From: Streptomyces sp. NBC_01283 | GTDB taxonomy: Bacteria; Actinomycetota; Actinomycetes; Streptomycetales; Streptomycetaceae | Direction of reading: 5' to 3' | NCBI RefSeq assembly: GCF_041435335.1 | Contig: NZ_CP108430.1 | Location: forward strand, 3,578,501-3,642,500 | Length of the DNA stretch: 64,000 nucleotides | In this document: positions 24,355-33,424 of the stretch, one piece after another | How positions within the stretch are numbered: position 1 is the first letter of the stretch | Layout: each line of letters starts with the position of its first letter | Program-made: the position numbers and the translations under genes | Notes under the pieces: generated by a model | Seen by the model: only the letters and a program-made list of their open reading frames with translations | Databases searched by the model: none | Told to the model about the DNA's origin: nothing

Positions 24355-26711
24355 CCGACCTGCTGGATGGCGCGTACGACATGTACCCGTGAGCCGCATT
24401 CCAGCTTCTGCATCACCACACGCAGGTGGTTGGTGACGGTCCACTCCGAGATGCCGAGCTGCCTGCCGATCTGCCGGTTGGTCATGCCCTCGGCGACGAG
24501 CAGCGCGACCTCGTGCTGCCGTGGCGTCAGTCCGTGCGGGGCGGCGGCCCCGGTCTGCGGGGACCGCTCCCCCTGCGGCGGCTGCTTGGGTGCGGGCGCG
24601 AACAGCCCCGCGATCAGGGCGCTGTGCGGCGAGACCTGGCGGGCGTCGAGCCGCATCCTGCGCAGCACGGCGGGATCGAGGCCCTGGTGCAGCCGGTCGG
24701 CCACCGCCCGCAGCGCGACGCCCTCCTCGGAGACCAGCGAGTGCTGGCGGCGCAGGGCCTCGGCGTGCGCGAGGACCTGGGCCAGCGCCTCCCTGTGCTC
24801 CTCGTTGCCGGGCCCCACGGCGACGGTCACCATCGTCTCCAGGGCCTCGGCCGCCTCCGCGGGACCGCTGCTGCCCATCAGGAGCCTGATCGACTCACGC
24901 ACGTTCACGTACGCCTCCGGGGCGCGGCCGAGCAGCCGGCGCACCCGGGCGAGCGCGTTGAGCAGGGCGGCGCGGACCACGACCGGGGACCACGGGTCGC
25001 GCCAGAAGTCGACCGCCCCGGGCTCCGGCTCGACGGGCGTGCACGGCAGTTCGGCCAGCGCCCGCAGTGCGGGGCGTTCCGCGTCCGGGTCGCCGTGTCC
25101 GGCCCGCAGGAGCGACTGTGACCGCCGGGCCAGGGCCGCGCCGTACACGTCCCCCACGGCGTCGAGTTCCTTGAGCGCGGATTCCAGCAGCGCGGCCGCG
25201 CCCGCCGTCTCGCCCCTGCGGCGCAGCAGCTCCCCGGTGTGCGCCGCCACCCGCGCCCGTACGGCGGGGAGTCCGGCGGCGGCGACGGCCGCCCGGTCGA
25301 GGGCCGCCTCTGCCCGTGGGCGCTCGTCGCGGCCGAGGGCCCAGCGGGCCACGGCCATCAGCGCCTCGGCGGCCAGCTCCCCGTCGGGGCAGGCGGCGGC
25401 GGAGGCCTCCATGGCGTCCGCCGCGTCGAGGTCGAGCCCGTGGCCGAGCAGCGGGCCCTCCAGTGCGGTCAGCATGCGCAGTACGCCCGCGTGGTCGCCG
25501 CGCGAGCAGAGATGGCCCGTGGCCTTGCGCAGGTCGGGCAGCCTGGCCTCGACGGCGGCGAGGAGCTGGCCCATGTCGCGGCCCGAGCGGAGCCCGTCCG
25601 CGAGCCCGGCGGCGAAGGCCGTGCAGTGCGCCGCGTGCCGGTCGTGGGCCCGGGCCAGCGCCTCCGGATCGCCCGCGAGGCCCTGGTGGTAGTGGGCGCG
25701 CGCCATGAGCGGCAGCCGGAACTCCGGCTCGCCGTCCGGGCCGCGCCCGCTGAGCAGCAGGCTCTGGTGGACCAGGGACTCGATACCGGCCACCGCGTCC
25801 GCCTGACCGGCGCCGGCCGCCCTGCGCACCTCCGCCAGGCCCACCGGCGCCTCGAACACGGCGAGCGTGCGCAGGAGTTCACGGTCGGCGGTGCTCAGCC
25901 CGTGCGCCGCCCAGCCGAGAGCGCTGCTGATGCCGTCGTGCCGGGCGGAGGTGTCCCGCAGCCTGCGCCGGCCGATGGGCTCGCCCTTGCCCAGCCTGTG
26001 CAGGACGGCCTGGGGGCCCTCGGTGCCGACGGCCTCCGCGGCCAGCTCGATGGCCAGCGGAATGCCGTCGAGCTCCCGGCAGAGGTCCGTCACCGCCGAC
26101 TGCGCCTGGGCGCCGTCGAGTCCGGCGCGGTACCGGGGGCTCACGTGATCGGTGAAGAGCTCCTCGGCCGGTGAGCCCACGCCCGTGGGCAGCGGCTCCG
26201 TCACCAGGACGCGTTCGGCCCTTATGTCGAGGGACACCCGGCTCGTGACCAGGATCTTCAGCCGCGGGCAGGCCCTGAGCAGGGCGGAGATGTCCAGGGC
26301 CACGTGCGCGGCCACCGGGTCGCAGTTGTCGAGGACGAGCAGCGCCTGCCGGGTGCCGATCCGCTCCGCGGCGGCCCCGGCCGTCTCGGCGCCCACACTG
26401 GACCAGACCGCTCCGGCCCCGTCCGATTCGGCGAGGTCCGTCCAGAGCAGGGGCGCGCCACCGGCCCGGGTGCGCGCGATCAGCGCCGCGTGGGCCACGT
26501 GGCTCTTGCCCACTCCGGCGGGCCCGGTCAGCGTGATGAGACGCTCTTGGGGCTGGGCCAGCAGCCGGGCCAGGAGGGCCAGTTCGCCCTCCCGGCCACG
26601 GAGTCTGCCGAACCCATGGCCCATCAGGCGGTCGGTCTGCGCTTCCGCCGCCACGCCGCCACCCGGCACTGCCGGGATCACGACCTCGTACTCCCGCTCT
26701 GGTGCGAACAT
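24351..26711 (-). CDS. large ATP-binding LuxR-family regulator
   Basis: A 786-residue regulator. An N-terminal AAA/NB-ARC-like ATPase has Walker A GPAGVGKS at residues 63-70 and a Walker B-like LLVLDNCDP near 140; a long helical repeat region follows; a LuxR-type helix-turn-helix ends the protein (LTPRQHEVALLVAEGMTNRQ near 720). The ATG at 26711 has GGGAG upstream. Regulators of this kind often control adjacent antibiotic clusters. Located centrally between the lipid and peptide halves, it is the best candidate for a pathway-specific activator of both. It lacks the usual length of 900 or more of true LAL proteins. Confidence 0.85.
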   Translation of the reverse strand: MFAPEREYEVVIPAVPGGGVAAEAQTDRLMGHGFGRLRGREGELALLARLLAQPQERLITLTGPAGVGKSHVAHAALIARTRAGGAPLLWTDLAESDGAGAVWSSVGAETAGAAAERIGTRQALLVLDNCDPVAAHVALDISALLRACPRLKILVTSRVSLDIRAERVLVTEPLPTGVGSPAEELFTDHVSPRYRAGLDGAQAQSAVTDLCRELDGIPLAIELAAEAVGTEGPQAVLHRLGKGEPIGRRRLRDTSARHDGISSALGWAAHGLSTADRELLRTLAVFEAPVGLAEVRRAAGAGQADAVAGIESLVHQSLLLSGRGPDGEPEFRLPLMARAHYHQGLAGDPEALARAHDRHAAHCTAFAAGLADGLRSGRDMGQLLAAVEARLPDLRKATGHLCSRGDHAGVLRMLTALEGPLLGHGLDLDAADAMEASAAACPDGELAAEALMAVARWALGRDERPRAEAALDRAAVAAAGLPAVRARVAAHTGELLRRRGETAGAAALLESALKELDAVGDVYGAALARRSQSLLRAGHGDPDAERPALRALAELPCTPVEPEPGAVDFWRDPWSPVVVRAALLNALARVRRLLGRAPEAYVNVRESIRLLMGSSGPAEAAEALETMVTVAVGPGNEEHREALAQVLAHAEALRRQHSLVSEEGVALRAVADRLHQGLDPAVLRRMRLDARQVSPHSALIAGLFAPAPKQPPQGERSPQTGAAAPHGLTPRQHEVALLVAEGMTNRQIGRQLGISEWTVTNHLRVVMQKLECGSRVHVVRAIQQVG

Positions 26712-26763
26712 GTCCGCTCTCCCTCGTGTGGTTCCCCGCAACCCCAACCGGTGAGTCCGTGTC

Positions 26764-29007
26764 TCAGGCCCTGCTCACCGCCTCCTCACGCCCGGTCCGC
26801 CCGCCGCTCCCCGAGTCCCCGGCGTCCCCGGAGTTCCCGGAACCCGGTTCCGGGGTGTCGTCCGAGGTCTCCATGCGGTCGAGCCGCAGCGCTGCGTGCA
26901 GTCGGCGCAACGGGCCGGGCGCCCACCAGTTGGCGCCGCCGAGCAGCGTCATCAGGGCGGGCACGAGAAGCGCGCGGACGACCGTGGCGTCGAGGATGAC
27001 CGCGAACGCGGTGCCCAGCCCGAGCTCCTTGACGAAGACGAGACGCGAGAGCGCGAGAGCGCCCACGGCCACGCAGAACAGCAGCGCCGCCGACGTCACG
27101 ATGCGTCCGGTGCGGGCCAGGCCCTCGGCCACCGCCGTGCGGTCGTCCAGGCCGGCGGCCCGCGCCTCCTTGATCCGGCCGAGCAGGAAGACGTTGTAGT
27201 CCGTGGAGAGTCCGAAGGCGAGTGCGAAGACAAGGACCGGAGTGGTGGACTCGATGCCGCTCTGTGCCGTGAAGCCGAGGTTCCCGTCCTGGAAGACCCA
27301 GACGAGGAAGCCGAGCGCGGCCCCGGTGGACAGGGTGTTCATCAGGAGCGCCTTGAACGGCAGGACCACCGAGCCGGTGAAGGCGAAGAGCAGCAGCAGG
27401 GTCACCAGGGCGAGTACGCCGATGGCCAGCGGCAGCCGGTCACGGATGCCGTCCTTCTGCGAGAGGAAGTCGGCGGTCTGCCCGGTGAACCGTACGGGCG
27501 TGGGCGCGTCGAGCGACCTGACCTCGTCGGCGGCGTCCTTGGCGGCCGTGCCGAGCGGCTCCCCCTCCAGTACGGCGTCGATCTCCCAGTGCCCGGCGTC
27601 CAGGCGTACCGGCTTCGCGACCGCCTCGACGCCCGGCACCTCCGCGATCTCCTTCGCGTACGCGCCGAGCCGGCCGCCGTCGGAGGTGTCGGCGACGACC
27701 CGTAGCGGCGAGGTGGCGGGCTCGGCGAAGTCGTCCTGCAGAGCCGCCGAGACCTTCCCCGCGCTGATGCCGGTGGGCAGCGCCGACGCGTCCGCGCCGG
27801 TGAAGCGGATGCCGAGCACCGGTGAGGCGAGCGCGAGGAGCAGCGCGGTGGCGGCGACCGCGACGACGACGGGCCTGCGCATCACGAGCTGCGCGATCCG
27901 CCGCCAGCGCCTGACGGCGGGGTCGCCGGACCCCTCGGTCCCTTCGGTCCGCGTGACGCGCTGCCAGCGCCGCGGGGCGAGGGAGTTGACGCGATCGCCG
28001 AGCAGCGCGAGCACGGCGGGCAGGGCGAGGAGCGCGAAGAGCACCGCCGCGAGCGACGTGATCACGCCCGCCATGCCCATGGACTGGAGGTACGGCTGGG
28101 GGAAGACGAGCAGCGCGGCGAGCGCGGCGGCCACGGTGAGACCGCTGAACAGCACGGTGCGTCCCGCGGTCTCCATGGTGCGGCGCAGCGCGAGCGCCCC
28201 GGCGCCGTGCTGCGCGAGCTCGTCGCGGTAGCGGGAGACGATCAGCAGGCCGAAGTCGACGGCGAGCCCGAGCGCGAGCGCGAAGGCCAGGTTGAGCGCA
28301 CCGGTGGAGACGTTGTCGAAGAGGGTGACCAGGCGCAGCCCCGCCATGGTGAGCAGCAGCGTGAGGATCGCGCCCATGACCGGAAGGAGCGCCGCGACCA
28401 GGCCGCGGAAGACGAGGAAGAGCAGGACGAGCACGACCGGCAGGGCGATGCCCTCGGCCATCGAGAGGTCCTTGGTGGTGACCTCGCCGACCTGCACCAT
28501 GCCGATGGTCGGCCCGCCCAGGTGGGCGTGGCCGCGCAGCGCGGGGTCGGCGTCGATCGCCTCCCGCAACGCCTTCTCGGCGTCCTTGGTCTCCTTGTCC
28601 TTCATCGGCCCGACCGCGCCGACGAGGACGGTGGAGCGTGCGTCCCTGGAGATCAGGGCCGGGTCCCCGGCCGACTTGTAGTCGATGACCCGCTTCACCT
28701 CGGGCCGGTCCTTGAGGAGGGCGATGCCCGCCGTCACTGCCTTCGGCCGCGGTCCGCCGGGCTCGATGGCCTCGTCCGTGCGGATCAGGAGCGCGTATCC
28801 CTGCTGGGGGTCGATGCCGGTGGCGTCCTGGATGACCTTGCGGGCCACGGTGTGCGACCCGGTCGGGTCGTCGTAGTCGGCGAGGCCGTTGGTCACCTTG
28901 CTCTGCAGGGTGCCGCCGAAGAGGGCGGCGAGCACGGCGAGGCCGATGACCAGGTACAGGGTCAGCCTCCGCTTCGCGTGGAGGGCGGAGCCCAGGGCAG
29001 AGAACAT
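26764..29007 (-). CDS. MMPL-family (RND-type) membrane transporter
   Basis: A 747-residue protein with two repeats of a large extracytoplasmic domain followed by six-helix bundles, the MMPL layout. The family motif region VDFGLLIVSRYRDEL near residue 254 and its second-half counterpart STDYNVFLLGRIKEA near 600 supply the buried Asp residues used for proton coupling. MMPL proteins move lipids and lipid-like metabolites. It has its own start region, set off by a terminator from the TauD operon upstream. In this cluster it is the likely exporter of a lipidated product, alongside the DHA2 pump. Confidence 0.92.
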   Translation of the reverse strand: MFSALGSALHAKRRLTLYLVIGLAVLAALFGGTLQSKVTNGLADYDDPTGSHTVARKVIQDATGIDPQQGYALLIRTDEAIEPGGPRPKAVTAGIALLKDRPEVKRVIDYKSAGDPALISRDARSTVLVGAVGPMKDKETKDAEKALREAIDADPALRGHAHLGGPTIGMVQVGEVTTKDLSMAEGIALPVVLVLLFLVFRGLVAALLPVMGAILTLLLTMAGLRLVTLFDNVSTGALNLAFALALGLAVDFGLLIVSRYRDELAQHGAGALALRRTMETAGRTVLFSGLTVAAALAALLVFPQPYLQSMGMAGVITSLAAVLFALLALPAVLALLGDRVNSLAPRRWQRVTRTEGTEGSGDPAVRRWRRIAQLVMRRPVVVAVAATALLLALASPVLGIRFTGADASALPTGISAGKVSAALQDDFAEPATSPLRVVADTSDGGRLGAYAKEIAEVPGVEAVAKPVRLDAGHWEIDAVLEGEPLGTAAKDAADEVRSLDAPTPVRFTGQTADFLSQKDGIRDRLPLAIGVLALVTLLLLFAFTGSVVLPFKALLMNTLSTGAALGFLVWVFQDGNLGFTAQSGIESTTPVLVFALAFGLSTDYNVFLLGRIKEARAAGLDDRTAVAEGLARTGRIVTSAALLFCVAVGALALSRLVFVKELGLGTAFAVILDATVVRALLVPALMTLLGGANWWAPGPLRRLHAALRLDRMETSDDTPEPGSGNSGDAGDSGSGGRTGREEAVSRA

Positions 29008-29039
29008 GCGTGATCACCTTCGGAGTTCGGGAGTACGGG

Positions 29040-29078
29040 GGCGGAGGCCGGCGCCGGGGGGTGGTTCCGGCCTCCGCC
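29040..29078. terminator. terminator of the peptide-side leftward operon
   Basis: A 12-bp perfect stem GGCGGAGGCCGG/CCGGCCTCCGCC with a 15-base loop, after the TauD gene and before the MMPL start. Confidence 0.75.
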
Positions 29079-29110
29079 GGTAGGGTGCGCCGCCGCTCGG
29101 GCGGCGCGGA

Positions 29111-30013
29111 TCAGGCGGCCACGGGCTCCACGAAGCTCAGCGCGTTGTAGATGGTCCGCCGCGGGTCGGTGATCGCCCTGCGGCCGTGCATCACCCGGGT
29201 GTTGTCGATGACCGCGACGTCACCGTCGGCCCACTCCAGGTTCTCGGTGAGCGCGCCGGTGGTCTCGGTGACGGCGGCGAGCAGCTCCTCGGGGAGCTCA
29301 TGGCCGTCCGCGAAGGTGATGCGCGGCTTCTCGTAGTTGAAGGACGGGCCGAGGATGCTGTTGGCGAAGGAGATCCGCTCGCCGAACAGCGTCGGTCCGG
29401 CCGCCGGCGTGCGGAACGAGTAGCGCACCCCGCCGTCCGCCTCGGGCGTCACCTCGGTGCCGGGCAGCGTCGCGGCGAGGCCGACGAGTTCGTCCACGGA
29501 GATCTCCTCGGCGTGCCTGCCCGTGAGGTGGTGGGCCATGGCGCGCCACTGGGGCTCGGCGACGTGCCTGCTGTAGACGATGTCCTGGCCGAGGAACGCC
29601 GTGCGTACGGGCTCTTCGAGCTTCTCCCACACCCGGTAGCCGTCGCAGACCGTGGTCTGGGAGCCGGACGTGGCCGCCTTCTCGCAGAAGAACCAGGCGA
29701 GGTGGGAGCGGAAGGGGCTGTTGCCGTTCTCCGTGTGCAGGCCGACCTCGTCGAGGCCCGCGTCGACCTTCTGCGCGACCTCCGAGTAGAAGTCGCGGGC
29801 CGGGTCGAGGGTGGTGGAGGTGGAGGTGCGCTGCACCAGGCAGGTGAACGAGGCCATGTCGGCGCCGAAGCCGCGCAGCAGCAGGAAGCCCGCCTCGGCC
29901 AGCAGGTCGAGCAGTTCCTTGGGCTCGACGCCGGACAGGGCGCCCGGCTCGGCGGGCGTCACGAGCAGGCCGCCGCCGGTGCCGTACGGGGTGGTGGTCA
30001 GGGCCGTGCTCAT
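29111..30013 (-). CDS. TauD/clavaminate-synthase-like Fe(II)/2-oxoglutarate oxygenase
   Basis: A 300-residue non-haem iron oxygenase. The iron triad is H93 and E95 (GLHTENGNSPF) with H276 (DNTRVMHGRRA), and Arg residues 285/286 are placed to bind 2-oxoglutarate. The family carries out hydroxylation, desaturation, cyclisation and, in isonitrile lipopeptide clusters (ScoE type), oxidative decarboxylation to an isonitrile. The latter clusters also pair it with an acyl ligase and a thioesterase as here, but the CapA-like ScoD partner is missing. The ATG at 30013 overlaps the AMP-ligase stop (ATGA). Exact chemistry cannot be read from sequence. Confidence 0.88.
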   Translation of the reverse strand: MSTALTTTPYGTGGGLLVTPAEPGALSGVEPKELLDLLAEAGFLLLRGFGADMASFTCLVQRTSTSTTLDPARDFYSEVAQKVDAGLDEVGLHTENGNSPFRSHLAWFFCEKAATSGSQTTVCDGYRVWEKLEEPVRTAFLGQDIVYSRHVAEPQWRAMAHHLTGRHAEEISVDELVGLAATLPGTEVTPEADGGVRYSFRTPAAGPTLFGERISFANSILGPSFNYEKPRITFADGHELPEELLAAVTETTGALTENLEWADGDVAVIDNTRVMHGRRAITDPRRTIYNALSFVEPVAA

Positions 30014-31635
30014 GCGGTGATCTCCTCGGGTGCGGTGCGGGTCAGCAGGTCTCGGACGGCGTCCCTGCGGGGGCGTCCGGTCACGGTGAAGAAGGTGGTG
30101 TACTCCGGGTCGTCCTCGGCCATGAGGCGTACGGAGGTGGCCCGTTCGATGGCGGAGAGGCGGCCGGTGCCGAACTCCTCGATCTGGCGGCGGGCCTCCG
30201 CGCGGTCCGTGCCGGCGCCGATCACGAAGAGGCCGCGTACCTCGTCCAGGCCGTCCGCGACGATGGCCGCCTCGCGCACGAAGCCGAGTTCGCGGTAGCG
30301 GGCCTCGACCCACTCGGGGGACAGATTGCGTCCCGCGGCCGTGATGACCAGGCTCTTCTTGCGGCCGGTGATCCGGATGTAGCCGTCGTCGTCGATGGTG
30401 GCGAGGTCGCCGGTGTGCAGCCACCCCTGCTCGTCGACGACCACGCTGGAGGGGTCCTCCTGGGTGTATCCGGCGAACAACGACGTGCTCTGGATGAGCA
30501 GTTCACCGTCCTGCGCCAGCCGCGCCCGTACGTGGTCGAGCGGCCGGCCCACCGTGCCGAACCGGAACTGCCCGGGGAAGTTCCAGGCCACGACCGAGCT
30601 GTTCTCGCTCAGCCCGTACCCCTCGTACAGGGGGATCCCGAACGCTTCGAGGCGCTTGAGCACGTCGATCGAGACGGGCGCGCCGCCGCAGGCGATGAAG
30701 ACGGGGCCGGTGTGGCCGAAGAGCCGGAGCCTGCGCCGGGCCAGGTCCTCCGTGGGGTTCTGTTCGCACAGGGCGAGCAGCAGGCCCGCGACGGTGGGCG
30801 GTACGACCATGGCGGTGGGCTGCGCCTGGCGGAGCAGCGACAGCATCCGCGGGCCCGCGTCGGCGACCGTGCCGATCAGGGCGGTGCCCGGCGGCAGGAA
30901 GGTGACGCTGCCGCCGTTCAGGAAGGGCATGTAGAGGCCGGCGACCTGTTCGATGAGCAGGCTCAGCGGCACCACGGAGAGATAGCGGGCGAAGACCGCG
31001 TCGTCGACCCGGCCGCCGAGCGAGGCGAGCAGTGCCTCGACTCCGTGCAGCCTGACCTGCACGCCCTTGGGCGCGGAGGTCGTGCCCGAGGTGTGCACCA
31101 CCTTGATGACGGTGTCCCCGGCCGCTTCCGCCTCCGCGATCTCCTCGGCGAGCGGAGGGAGTTGGGCGCTCGCGGCGGCCTCGATGAGCCCCGGCAGGTC
31201 GATCGTGACGACCGCGCAGTCCGCGGGCAGTACCCGGGCGCCCGCGGCGGCGGCCTGCTCCAGCCACTGCCCGCCCCGCGCGTCGACCAGGCAGACGTCG
31301 GCGCCGGCCAGCAGCGAGGCGGCCTGTTCGGAGGTGAAGGCCATGGGGACCGGGATCTCCACGGCCCGCGCGAACAGGGCGGCGAGGTCGGCGACGACCC
31401 ACTGCGCTGAGTTGTCGGCGAGCAGCCCCACCCGTACGGGGCGGCCGAGCGCCTCCGCGCGGCGGCGCAGGTCGGCGGCGAACACCCGCGCGGCGCCGAT
31501 GAGTTCACGGTAGGTGTGGCGGATGCCGGGCCCTCCGGTGGAGGAGAGGACCTCGACCATGGCCGCGTCGCTCTCGGCGCGCTTCAGGAACCCGGCCGCC
31601 AGGGATGCGGTGTCCGGCATGACATCAGGCAGCAC
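30010..31635 (-). CDS. acyl-adenylate/acyl-CoA ligase-like AMP-binding protein
   Basis: A 541-residue ANL-superfamily enzyme. It has VVHTSGTTSAPKG near residue 181, YEGYGLSENS near 338, and HTGDLATIDDDGYIRITGRKK near 406. The C-terminal motif that usually carries the catalytic A10 Lys reads TVTGRPRRD, so this residue seems to be Arg; half-reaction activity (adenylation) may be reduced. The GTG at 31635 is preferred over the ATG at 31620 because GGAG lies seven bases upstream; it overlaps the end of the preceding gene by 11 bases. It probably activates an acyl chain for transfer to the peptide or a carrier (inference). Confidence 0.85.
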   Translation of the reverse strand: MLPDVMPDTASLAAGFLKRAESDAAMVEVLSSTGGPGIRHTYRELIGAARVFAADLRRRAEALGRPVRVGLLADNSAQWVVADLAALFARAVEIPVPMAFTSEQAASLLAGADVCLVDARGGQWLEQAAAAGARVLPADCAVVTIDLPGLIEAAASAQLPPLAEEIAEAEAAGDTVIKVVHTSGTTSAPKGVQVRLHGVEALLASLGGRVDDAVFARYLSVVPLSLLIEQVAGLYMPFLNGGSVTFLPPGTALIGTVADAGPRMLSLLRQAQPTAMVVPPTVAGLLLALCEQNPTEDLARRRLRLFGHTGPVFIACGGAPVSIDVLKRLEAFGIPLYEGYGLSENSSVVAWNFPGQFRFGTVGRPLDHVRARLAQDGELLIQSTSLFAGYTQEDPSSVVVDEQGWLHTGDLATIDDDGYIRITGRKKSLVITAAGRNLSPEWVEARYRELGFVREAAIVADGLDEVRGLFVIGAGTDRAEARRQIEEFGTGRLSAIERATSVRLMAEDDPEYTTFFTVTGRPRRDAVRDLLTRTAPEEITA

Positions 31636-32272
31636 GGGTCAGCTCCGTTCGGTTCCGGGAGAGCAGGCGGATGTCGACGGAGTCGAGTGCGTAGCGTTCG
31701 ACCCCCGTGACCAGCTGCTGGGAGTGCTCGGCCAGGCGGCCCCAGCGGACCGCGGGCCGCTGGTCGTAGAAGGTTCCCCAGCGGGCCAGTTCCTCGGCGC
31801 CCAGGCGGGTGCCGTCGGCGTCGCACAGCCGGTGGGTGATGAGGCCGAGGCGCTTCGCGAGCGCCGCGGACCGGTTGGTCATCGTCATGGCGGCGTACGA
31901 CCGGCCCAGACAGGCCTGGATCAGCGGAAGCGCGCGGTAGATCTCCGCGCCCGCCAGGTTCGCGACCGAGGCGACGCTGCCGAGCTGGACGATCTGGTGC
32001 CGCCGCACGTCCTGTCCCGCCGCCTCGCGCAGCGCGTCCTCGAGTGGTTCGTCCAGGTACCGCTCCAGGAAGACCGGTCCGTTCTCCGGGAAGGAGATCC
32101 CGATGCAGGCCTCCACCTCGTCGGGGCCGCCGTCCTGCCGTCCTACGTACGCGATGAACTGATCCGGATCCGGGGTCACCTGGGCCCCGAAACTCGTCCC
32201 GAACACCTTGCTGACCAGCGATGCGGATTCCAGCCAGACCGGCGTCCCCCGCCGGGCGATCACTATCTTCAC
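31625..32272 (-). CDS. thermostable hemolysin family protein, possible acyltransferase
   Basis: A 215-residue protein resembling the thermostable hemolysin family (named after Vibrio proteins). As I recall, that family belongs to the N-acetyltransferase-like fold group. Blocks seen are ACIGISFPENGPVFLERYLDEPLE near 66-89, QIVQLGSVASVANLAG near 105-120, and MTNRSAALAKRLGLI near 145. The GTG at 32272 is chosen because AAGGA lies nine bases upstream; the frame is open to 32326 but overlaps the thioesterase gene. It has no signal peptide, so a secreted toxin is unlikely. Between an AMP-ligase and a thioesterase gene, a GNAT-like acyltransferase role is a reasonable inference. Confidence 0.72.
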   Translation of the reverse strand: MKIVIARRGTPVWLESASLVSKVFGTSFGAQVTPDPDQFIAYVGRQDGGPDEVEACIGISFPENGPVFLERYLDEPLEDALREAAGQDVRRHQIVQLGSVASVANLAGAEIYRALPLIQACLGRSYAAMTMTNRSAALAKRLGLITHRLCDADGTRLGAEELARWGTFYDQRPAVRWGRLAEHSQQLVTGVERYALDSVDIRLLSRNRTELTRAA

Positions 32273-32297
32273 GTTCCGTGTTCCTTTCGAGAATGGA

Positions 32298-33098
32298 TTA
32301 CTCGGCCGGTACGGCACCGAACTCACGCAGCACCACGGCGAGTTCTTCCAGCAAGGCGCTTTCCTGGGAGCGGACGAAGAAGTGTCCGCCCGGCATCGTG
32401 CGCAGCTCGGCCCCCCTGCTTCCGTGCTCCGACCAGGCGGCCATCTTGTGGACCGGTACCAGCCGGTCCTGCTCCCCCACGAACAGGCGCAGAGGCACCC
32501 GCAGCGGTTCGATCTCGTTCTCTTTCACCACCCCCGAGCAGAGCTTGAGATCGTCCCGGACCAGTGGCATGAACCGCTGACGGAATCTGCGCCGGGCGGC
32601 CAGCTCGGGCGGAATTCCGCCCAGTCCGGCCAGGCTCGTGGCCAGTTCCTCGTCGTCCGCCGCCGGGTCCAGGATCCGGTTGGGCGGTATGTGGGGTGCG
32701 CGGTGGGAGCTGAGGACGAGCGCCCGCGGCAGTGCGGCACCCCGCCGCTGTCTGCGCAGGGTCAGTGCGTGGGCGATGAACGCCCCCATGCTGTGTCCGT
32801 AGAGCAGGTGGGGGCGCGACAACGCGTCGTCCAGCTGCTCGTCCATCTCCTCCACCAGCGCGTCCAGGTCGGTGAACCGCGTCTCGTGGGCGCGCTCCTC
32901 ACGGCCCGGCGGCTGCACCGGCCGCACCTGGACTCCCGCGCCGCGCACATCGAGCTCCCGCTGCCACCGTGCGTAGGAGGACGCGCCGCCGCCCGCACAG
33001 GGCAGGCAGAACAGAGTCGGCCCCGCGGCGGCGGCGGTGCGTGCCGGCTGCGGCAGATACGGCGTCTCGGTGACCCTCATGGACACCGAAGATTCCAT
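32298..33098 (-). CDS. type II thioesterase
   Basis: An alpha/beta hydrolase of about 266 residues of the RifR/GrsT type II thioesterase family. It shows TLFCLPCAGGGASSYARW near the start, PPGREER, the nucleophile motif YGHSMGAFIAH, the catalytic Asp region LRLFVGEQDRLVP and the His in MPGGHFFV. It removes wrong or stalled acyl groups from carrier proteins or releases products. The start is uncertain: ATG at 33098, ATG at 33080 and GTG at 33176 are all in frame and none has a good ribosome site. It is the first gene of the four-gene leftward operon, divergent from the precursor peptide. Confidence 0.88.
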   Translation of the reverse strand: MESSVSMRVTETPYLPQPARTAAAAGPTLFCLPCAGGGASSYARWQRELDVRGAGVQVRPVQPPGREERAHETRFTDLDALVEEMDEQLDDALSRPHLLYGHSMGAFIAHALTLRRQRRGAALPRALVLSSHRAPHIPPNRILDPAADDEELATSLAGLGGIPPELAARRRFRQRFMPLVRDDLKLCSGVVKENEIEPLRVPLRLFVGEQDRLVPVHKMAAWSEHGSRGAELRTMPGGHFFVRSQESALLEELAVVLREFGAVPAE

Positions 33099-33424
33099 TC
33101 GGGCAGGGGCTGGAAACAGTGGGTGCGTACCGGCGTTCGGGGTGGGTTTCTCTGCCCCGGGATGTGACCACGTCACACCCGTGAAGAAATCACAACGCCG
33201 GAATCGAATCCTCCAGAAGACCGCCTGCCATTCGGCGGAGCAAAGGTGAAGGGAAGTTTCCGATTACCGCGGTGCCGCTGGGGCCGGCGGGGGGTGAAAT
33301 ACGAAGGTGACGCATGGGAAAGTCTCACCCCCCACTGATGAGCCCTTCACTTTCTGCGGGCGCTTCCCCGTATGAGGATCCTGTCAACGGAGAACGCCTC
33401 CCCAGACCGAAAAGGAACGTGCTG
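33099..33424. promoter_or_regulatory. divergent promoter region of the peptide locus
   Basis: A 326-base region between the thioesterase and precursor genes, with local AT-rich stretches (33181-33260). It should hold both promoters. It contains a 9-bp inverted repeat GGGGGGTGA (33289-33297) and TCACCCCCC (33325-33333) around a 27-base loop, which could be an attenuator or a binding site for the regulators. Confidence 0.5.

Noticed and set aside
23623-25692. Plus-strand open frame of 689 codons across the PPTase and LuxR genes
   Set aside because: It crosses two real minus-strand genes and their overlap; composition is Ser/Arg/Ala-rich shadow.
29111-33098. Isonitrile lipopeptide pathway
   Set aside because: TauD, acyl ligase and thioesterase are shared with that pathway, but the CapA-like ScoD partner and an NRPS are missing.
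33314-33424. Longer precursor starting at the ATG at 33314
   Set aside because: The added 37 residues include part of the inverted repeat and lack a ribosome site, while the ATG at 33425 has AAAAGGA at the right distance.
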